DNA of 10,689 bases. Origin: Rickettsia typhi (lineage in GTDB: Bacteria > Pseudomonadota > Alphaproteobacteria > Rickettsiales > UBA1997). Shown piece after piece: positions 6,314 to 10,689 of this stretch (positions are counted from its first letter, which is position 1; each line of letters starts with the position of its first letter). Below the pieces are notes generated by a model, which saw only the letters and a list, made by a program, of their open reading frames with translations, searched no databases and was not told the DNA's origin. Both the position numbers and the translations under genes were made by a program. The stretch spans positions 1 to 10,689 of the forward strand of contig CAMDMO010000050.1 in assembly GCA_945902255.1 (NCBI GenBank). Direction: 5' to 3'.

Positions 6314-6919
6314 TCATTTTTTTAGGCGCCATAGGTATCTAGCTAGCAAATCAATTTCCAGATTTACAAAATCATTCGTTGATAAGTTTTTAAAGTTGGT
6401 ATTTTCCATACTGTGTTTTATTAAATTCACAGAAAAACTATCGCCCATAACCTTATTAATAGTGAGTGATACGCCGTTAATTGCGATAGATCCTTTTTTT
6501 GCAATAAATTTCATTAAATCTTTTTTTGCCTTGAAATCAAATTTCCAAGAATCTTCGATTTGTTTGATAGAAATTATTTTAGCGCAGCCATCAATATGAC
6601 CCAAAGTCATGTGTCCACCAAGCTCATCACCAACTCTTAGAGCAAATTCTAAATTAACTAAATCACCAATTTTCCAGTTTTTTAAATTGGTTTTGTTCAG
6701 AGTTTCGCTAGATGCTTGAAAAGAAAAAATAACCTTTTTTTCTGAAGTTTCTTTTTTAATTAAAGTAAGACAAATGCCGTTGCAGGCAATAGAGCAGCCA
6801 ATTTCAAGTTTTCTTTTTATTTCTTTTTTTATTGCAGAAATTTTAACTAATAGATCTTTTTTCGCGCTTTTTTTTAATTCTTCAATTATGCCAATATTGG
6901 TAATTATGCCGGTAAACAT
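6314..6919 (-). CDS. ribE: Riboflavin synthase, alpha chain
   Basis: A 201-residue protein of normal family length. The enzyme dismutates two molecules of 6,7-dimethyl-8-ribityllumazine to riboflavin, the last step of the pathway. The sequence shows the two lumazine-binding barrels of the family. The first has MFTGII at the start, GCSIACNGICLTL (41-53) and GGHMTLGHIDG (101-111); the second has GSIAINGVSLTIN (143-155), LIKHSMENT (166-174) and VNLEIDLLARYLWRL near the C-terminus. The ATG lies 16 bp inside the end of rpoH in another frame, so translation is probably coupled. The start is fixed by the universally conserved MFTGII. The other riboflavin gene, ribBA, is four genes downstream. The same enzyme is called ribC in some species. 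Confidence 0.95.
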   Translation of the reverse strand: MFTGIITNIGIIEELKKSAKKDLLVKISAIKKEIKRKLEIGCSIACNGICLTLIKKETSEKKVIFSFQASSETLNKTNLKNWKIGDLVNLEFALRVGDELGGHMTLGHIDGCAKIISIKQIEDSWKFDFKAKKDLMKFIAKKGSIAINGVSLTINKVMGDSFSVNLIKHSMENTNFKNLSTNDFVNLEIDLLARYLWRLKK

Positions 6920-7812
6920 TGTTTTTGTAATTTAGCTACTTCTTTTTTAATTTTATTGATTGCACTTTCTTCGATTTGTCTAATTCTTTCGCGCGAGACT
7001 TTGTAAATTTGACTTAAATCTTCCAGAGTTGGCGCATTTTCTGATAATTGGCGCTGCATTATTATGTCTTTTTCTCTGTCATTTAAAGTTGCAAAAGCAA
7101 TTTGAAACATTTCTTTTTGACGAGACATTTCTTGATTTTTTATTGCTATTTCTTCTTGGCTTTCTTCATTTGAGGCAATTAAATCACCAACTTCTTGAGC
7201 GCTATCGCCGTCACCAACCAAGTTATTTAGCGAAGTATCAGATTGTGATAGCCTTGAATCCATTGCAATAACTTCTTTCTTGGAAACATTTAAATCGCTA
7301 GCAATTTGGCTAACATTTTTATCAGACAAAGCATTGCCATTTGAAATTATGTTAATCTTTTTCTTGATTTTATGAAGATTGAAGAAAAGCTTTTTTTGCG
7401 CCGCAGTTGTGCCAATTTTAACTAATGACCAAGAGCGTAAAATATATTCCTGAATATAGGCTTTAATCCACCACATTGCATAAGTAGAAAGGCGAAAACC
7501 TTTGTGAGGATCAAATTTTTTAACCGCTTGCATTAGCCCAAGATTTCCTTCGGAAACTAAATCAACAATTGGTAATCCGTAATTTTTAAATTTTGATGCT
7601 ATTTTTACCACTAAGCGTAAATGGCTTTGAATCATTGCTTTTGCAGCTTCTCGATCACCAGTTTTGATAAAATTAGATCCGTGTTGAAATTCTTCTTCTG
7701 CTGTAAGAATTGGAAATTTTTGAATTTCGCGCAAATATTGAAAGAAACCGTTATCGCCAGATTTTGTAAGGCCGGTTTTAATGCTTGGTAAAGAGATTGT
7801 CGTTTGAGTCAT
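6904..7812 (-). CDS. rpoH: RNA polymerase sigma-32 (heat-shock sigma factor)
   Basis: A 302-residue group 3-type sigma factor. It directs RNA polymerase to heat-shock promoters such as those of chaperone and protease genes. Region 2 is clear, with HLRLVVKIASKF (64-75), DLVSEGNLGLMQAVKKFDP (84-102) and the melting/-10 recognition segment STYAMWWIKAYIQEYILRSW (109-128). It is followed by AAQKKLFFNLHKIKKK (137-152), the RpoH box that separates sigma-32 from RpoD. Region 4.2 is LEDLSQIYKVSRERIRQIEE (263-282). The start is supported by a perfect AGGAGG five bases upstream. A possible promoter lies in the 107-bp gap before it. The gene overlaps ribE by 16 bp, so heat-shock control of this transcript would also affect riboflavin synthase. 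Confidence 0.95.
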   Translation of the reverse strand: MTQTTISLPSIKTGLTKSGDNGFFQYLREIQKFPILTAEEEFQHGSNFIKTGDREAAKAMIQSHLRLVVKIASKFKNYGLPIVDLVSEGNLGLMQAVKKFDPHKGFRLSTYAMWWIKAYIQEYILRSWSLVKIGTTAAQKKLFFNLHKIKKKINIISNGNALSDKNVSQIASDLNVSKKEVIAMDSRLSQSDTSLNNLVGDGDSAQEVGDLIASNEESQEEIAIKNQEMSRQKEMFQIAFATLNDREKDIIMQRQLSENAPTLEDLSQIYKVSRERIRQIEESAINKIKKEVAKLQKQCLPA

Positions 7813-7817
7813 GATCG

Positions 7818-7823
7818 CCTCCT
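7818..7823 (-). promoter_or_regulatory. Strong Shine-Dalgarno of rpoH
   Basis: AGGAGG, complementary to the 16S anti-SD, lies 5 nt before the rpoH ATG. It fixes the start codon and is stronger than any ribosome site seen for the other genes here. Confidence 0.85.
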
Positions 7824-7855
7824 AATTTGGTCTGGATGTTGACTAATTTCGCTTA

Positions 7856-7883
7856 AATATAATTTATTTTTTAATGAAATCAA
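7856..7883 (-). promoter_or_regulatory. Possible sigma-70 promoter of rpoH
   Basis: On the minus strand TTGATT (7883-7878) is separated by 16 bp from TATATT (7861-7856), matching the consensus at 4 of 6 and 5 of 6 positions. The site would start RNA roughly 35-40 nt ahead of the rpoH ATG. AT-rich sequence makes such matches easy to find, so this is only a candidate. Confidence 0.4.
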
Positions 7884-7919
7884 GTGCAATACTAGATTTT
7901 TGACACTCTCGGTTTTAAT

Positions 7920-8813
7920 TTAAATTCCACTAACCGTAATGCCATATTTTTTACTCAAATATCTCATCACATCTCTTCTTTCTTCTAGTTTTAAAGGGCG
8001 ATTATAGATTATAACTTCGGAGATTAACCCAGGAAAGCCGTTACTGCCAGCAGAAGTGGCGCCAATAGTGAGGCCGCTAATAACATTGCTGCCAGTTGAT
8101 AATATGCCGCTAGGGCTTCCATCTGAAGTGTCGAGACCTATTCTAGATTCGGCGTTATTGATAAAAACTTGCGAAGCGCTTGAATTAAAATAAGCCGCCA
8201 TTGCATAGTTTTTTCCAATTGAAAAATTTGCAGAATTATTAGCGGTAACAGTCGTGTCTGCTGTTCCAGCGTTTAGTTGAACTGTGGTTGAAGAGGCTAG
8301 GGTGATTAAAGTTAATCCATCTGATCCAGAAAAAATAACTTTACTAGAAAGTGTTGCCGTTGGGCTAAATACTAAAAATACAGTGAATTGTGAGTAGGTT
8401 CCTTGATAAAAAGAAGAAATCGCAATTTTACTCGAAGAGCTAGAGCCATCAAATTGAAGGCTTGGAATGTTATTTATGCCTACTGATTTATAAAGAACAT
8501 TGCTTGAGGCGGTTTTGGTGAGTTTATTTTTTTGTGATATAATTGATCCAGGGCTTATATCGCGCCATTCGCTGATTTGAGAATTTTCGGTGGTTTCGGT
8601 ATTTTTTAAGCTATCTATTAATGAAGTTTCATACCAAGCAATTAAACCATCAATTTTTGGCACTACTGATTTTGCGGTGTAAGATCTAGCGCTGGCAATT
8701 CTTGCTGAAGCTACTAAGGCTCCACCTTGCGTTATAGCAGCAATTAATATTCCAATTACTATTACCACAATTGACATTTCAAGCAAGGAGAAGGCTTTGT
8801 GTTTTTTTGTCAT
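7920..8813 (-). CDS. Prepilin-like protein with C-terminal LamG/concanavalin-like domain
   Basis: A 297-residue protein starting with a short basic leader (MTKKHKA) followed by FSLLEMSIVVIVIGILIAA, the class III (type IV pilin) signal. Cleavage would fall between Ala7 and Phe8, with Glu at position 5 of the mature chain. The residue before the cut is Ala rather than the usual Gly. The hydrophobic helix (about 13-28) anchors the protein in the inner membrane before assembly. From about residue 113 to the end, SLQFDGSSSS, many Ser/Thr-rich beta-type strands, and the ending LISEVIIYNRPLKLEERRDVMRYLSKKYGI fit the LamG/concanavalin-A-like jelly-roll fold used for carbohydrate or ligand binding. 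An AGAAGG ribosome site lies 6 nt upstream. No other pilus gene is in the window. It may be a minor pilin or surface adhesin. Confidence 0.8.
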   Translation of the reverse strand: MTKKHKAFSLLEMSIVVIVIGILIAAITQGGALVASARIASARSYTAKSVVPKIDGLIAWYETSLIDSLKNTETTENSQISEWRDISPGSIISQKNKLTKTASSNVLYKSVGINNIPSLQFDGSSSSSKIAISSFYQGTYSQFTVFLVFSPTATLSSKVIFSGSDGLTLITLASSTTVQLNAGTADTTVTANNSANFSIGKNYAMAAYFNSSASQVFINNAESRIGLDTSDGSPSGILSTGSNVISGLTIGATSAGSNGFPGLISEVIIYNRPLKLEERRDVMRYLSKKYGITVSGI

Positions 8814-8840
8814 TTTAGACCTTCTTTTTAGTTATCTAAA

Positions 8841-8888
8841 TAGTGTCGTCAAAAAGATTATAGAGGATCTATCTTTTTGACGACACCA
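8841..8888 (-). terminator. 18-bp inverted repeat between gcvPB and the prepilin gene
   Basis: The arms 8841-8858 and 8871-8888 (TGGTGTCGTCAAAAAGAT on the minus strand) pair over 18 positions around a 12-nt loop, with a single G-U. It starts 9 bp after the gcvPB stop and ends 27 bp before the prepilin ATG. It may end or attenuate the gcv transcript or protect its 3' end. No U-run follows on the minus strand. The ends are near TA dinucleotides, so a small IS-derived element is an alternative. Confidence 0.65.
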
Positions 8889-8897
8889 TAATGTCTT

Positions 8898-10370
8898 TTA
8901 AGCAAACCAAGTTGTAACCGGATTTTTAGCGGCCCTAACATCATCCAATCTTCTTCTAGGAGTTGAAACCGGATAATTATGAAAGCGATCACCTTTTCCT
9001 TCGCTAATTTCTTTGGCGATAAAAATCATAGTGTCAATAAATTGATCTATGGTTTCTTTGGTTTCAGTTTCAGTTGGTTCAATTAGCATTGCTCCTTGAA
9101 CTACTAGCGGGAAGAATACGGTCATTGGGTGAATGCCATATTCAATTAAGGCTTTTGCAATATCTAGAGTTGAAATATTTTGCGCTTTCTGAATTTTGTC
9201 GGTTAATAAACATTCATGCATACAATTTCCTGAGAAAGGAACATGATAATAATCTTTTAATTTTGCCAAAATATAATTAGCGCTTAAAACCGCATCTTCA
9301 GCAACTTTTTGTAAACCATCTGCGCCGTGAGAAAGCATGTAAGTTAAGGCGCGAACATGCATACCAAATTGCCCATTAAAACCTTTTACTTTTCCAACGG
9401 AATTTTTTGGAGCTATTAATTTATAAGTTTCACCTTCTTTAATAACATGAGGAGTTGGTAAGAATTGAGCAAGCTCTGCACGCGCTGCAATTGGTCCAGA
9501 ACCTGGGCCACCACCACCATGTGGGGTTGAAAAAGTTTTATGTAAGTTAAAATGCATTACATCAACGCCAATATCAACTGGTCTAACTTTTCCTACAATT
9601 GCATTATAATTAGCGCCATCGCAGTAAAAATATCCGCCAACTGAGTGAATTAAGTTCGCGATTTCTGGAATGTCTTTTTCAAATTTGCCGCAAGTATTTG
9701 GATTGGTAATCATAACGCCGGCAATATTGTGACCATGTTCGGCGATTAGTTTTTTAAATGAATCAAGGTCGATTAATCCTTCTGAATTTGATGGAATAAC
9801 TTTAATTTGAAAACCGCAAATAGCCGCAGTTGCTGGATTAGTGCCATGAGCAGAATCTGGAATTAAAACGATATTGCGATTAGTTTCACCTTTTGCTTCA
9901 TGAGCTTTTTTAATTACCAACATTCCAGCAAGTTCACCTTGAGCGCCAGCTGCCGGAGCTAGAGAAACTGCGGTAAGTCCGGTTAGGGTTCCAAGCCAAT
10001 ATTGCAAATCAAACATTAATTCTAAAGCGCCTTGAACAGTTGATTGATCTTGTAGTGGATGAATATCAGCAAATCCAGGAAGGCGAGCCATTTTTTCATT
10101 TAAACGCGGATTATGTTTCATGGTGCAAGAACCAAGCGGATAAAATCCGGAGTCAATTGAATAATTTTGGTTTGAAAGGCGCACGAAATGGCGAATTACC
10201 TGAGGTTCATTAACTTGAGGCAAGCCAATATTTTCACGCTTTTTTTGCCCAGTTCTAAGAGAGAAATTTGCAACTTCAGGCAAATCAACGCCACAAGCGC
10301 CTTCGCGAGATTGTTTAATTAAAAGTTCAGTTTCTTGGTTAAGTCCAATTTCTTGAGGAATGTAAGTCAT
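8898..10370 (-). CDS. gcvPB: Glycine dehydrogenase (decarboxylating) subunit 2
   Basis: A 490-residue protein of normal length for the second subunit of the split P-protein. With subunit 1 (GcvPA) it forms the pyridoxal-phosphate enzyme that decarboxylates glycine and passes the aminomethyl group to the H-protein of the glycine cleavage system. Visible family marks are SGFYPLGSCTMKHNPR (74-89), PAAGAQGELAG (139-149), PDSAHGTNPA (171-180), CDGANYNAIVG (250-260) and the PLP site HFNLHKTFSTPHGGGGPG (273-290) with Lys278 as the Schiff-base lysine. The C-terminal part, including HPMTVFFPL and IEPTETETKETIDQF, is complete. The ATG is one base after the stop of the DUF2442 gene. gcvPA, gcvH and gcvT are not in this window; they may lie beyond the right edge. 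Confidence 0.96.
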   Translation of the reverse strand: MTYIPQEIGLNQETELLIKQSREGACGVDLPEVANFSLRTGQKKRENIGLPQVNEPQVIRHFVRLSNQNYSIDSGFYPLGSCTMKHNPRLNEKMARLPGFADIHPLQDQSTVQGALELMFDLQYWLGTLTGLTAVSLAPAAGAQGELAGMLVIKKAHEAKGETNRNIVLIPDSAHGTNPATAAICGFQIKVIPSNSEGLIDLDSFKKLIAEHGHNIAGVMITNPNTCGKFEKDIPEIANLIHSVGGYFYCDGANYNAIVGKVRPVDIGVDVMHFNLHKTFSTPHGGGGPGSGPIAARAELAQFLPTPHVIKEGETYKLIAPKNSVGKVKGFNGQFGMHVRALTYMLSHGADGLQKVAEDAVLSANYILAKLKDYYHVPFSGNCMHECLLTDKIQKAQNISTLDIAKALIEYGIHPMTVFFPLVVQGAMLIEPTETETKETIDQFIDTMIFIAKEISEGKGDRFHNYPVSTPRRRLDDVRAAKNPVTTWFA

Positions 10371-10371
10371 G

Positions 10372-10626
10372 TTACTTTTTGTTTTGTTGTTTTAATAATT
10401 CATAAAGTGATTCTGGAGCAAGATCAGCCTCGTTTTCCCAGGCAATTGTGCTTCCGACAATTTTAAAATTTTTGAAATAATTGATGTCTTGCAATGGTGT
10501 AAAAACTCCACCTCTGCCCTTGAGTGTTTTTGCCAAATCAATTTCTCCGCTTTTTCCATCGGCAAACTTTAGCCAAACTTTATAATCTTCTATATATTTT
10601 GCGCTTTTAACTAAATAGTTGAGCAT
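10372..10626 (-). CDS. DUF2442 domain protein
   Basis: An 84-residue protein whose layout fits DUF2442: an N-terminal strand VKSAKYIEDYKVWLKFADGK, GEIDLAKTL, a central FTPLQDINYFKNFKIV segment, and the ending STIAWENEADLAPESLYELL (59-78), which is the hallmark of the family. DUF2442 proteins are small and often encoded beside DUF4160 proteins, sometimes annotated as toxin-antitoxin-like; activity has not been established here. The ATG lies 2 bp after the stop of the upstream DUF4160 gene, with GGAG close before it, so translation is probably coupled. Its stop is one base before gcvPB, so it shares the gcv transcript. Confidence 0.85.
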   Translation of the reverse strand: MLNYLVKSAKYIEDYKVWLKFADGKSGEIDLAKTLKGRGGVFTPLQDINYFKNFKIVGSTIAWENEADLAPESLYELLKQQNKK

Positions 10627-10628
10627 AA

Positions 10629-10689
10629 TTACTCCAAAGGATTTATTTTTCTTAAAGGTTGACTTGTAGCTGCTAGTTTCCAGTCTTCC
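10629..10689 (-). CDS. DUF4160 domain protein, C-terminal end (partial)
   Basis: Nineteen codons and a TAA (10629-10631) are visible, reading EDWKLAATSQPLRKINPLE. This matches the usual C-terminus of DUF4160 proteins, which end with a pattern like EDW-x-LA followed by a basic stretch and PL. The start is outside the window. The stop overlaps the presumed ribosome site of the DUF2442 gene. The assignment is made from a short segment but is strengthened by the frequent pairing of DUF4160 with DUF2442. Confidence 0.7.
   Translation of the reverse strand, partial: EDWKLAATSQPLRKINPLE

Noticed and set aside
6213..6599. Open frame of 128 codons on the plus strand
   Set aside because: It lies opposite ribE and the intergenic hairpin, has a composition typical of antisense to Lys/Ile-rich genes, and shows no recognisable motif.
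7029..7271. Leucine-rich open frame on the plus strand that looks membrane-like
   Set aside because: It is antisense to the C-terminal half of rpoH. The hydrophobic look comes from reading Lys and Glu codons backwards.

Overview
This AT-rich window looks like an alphaproteobacterial chromosome. Its sigma-32, split glycine decarboxylase and PleC/DivK-like two-component pair fit that class. The low G+C, an IS630-type remnant and a GC-rich palindromic repeat starting CGTCATCC point towards a Rickettsiales-like or other host-associated lineage. The lineage is an inference; no rRNA or other marker is present.

Every gene I can support is read from the minus strand, so transcription runs from the right edge to the left. 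In that order there is: the 3' end of a DUF4160 gene, a DUF2442 gene, and gcvPB, packed almost without gaps; a strong hairpin; a prepilin-like protein carrying a LamG-type C-terminal domain; a 107-bp gap with a possible promoter and a strong Shine-Dalgarno; rpoH overlapping riboflavin synthase (ribE) by 16 bp; a second strong hairpin; a single-domain response regulator; a ketopantoate-reductase-like protein with long low-complexity ends; a dCache histidine kinase; ribBA; and a J-domain protein with leucine-rich repeats. The last five genes have gaps of only 3, 16, 3 and 25 bp and probably form one transcript.

The left 439 bp hold no intact gene. They contain the first 26 codons of an IS630-type transposase, a 17-bp direct repeat bracketing that fragment, and a perfect 31-bp inverted repeat.

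Functionally the window mixes housekeeping with signalling. Two riboflavin genes lie either side of a two-component system. The kinase has an extracytoplasmic sensor and the response regulator has no output domain, so the signal probably passes to another protein. A reductase of the PanE/ApbA family sits between the two. The J-domain/LRR protein and the LamG prepilin are the least ordinary genes: the first resembles a chaperone adaptor or secreted protein, the second a surface or pilus adhesin. I see no CRISPR array, tRNA, rRNA or recognised defence system.
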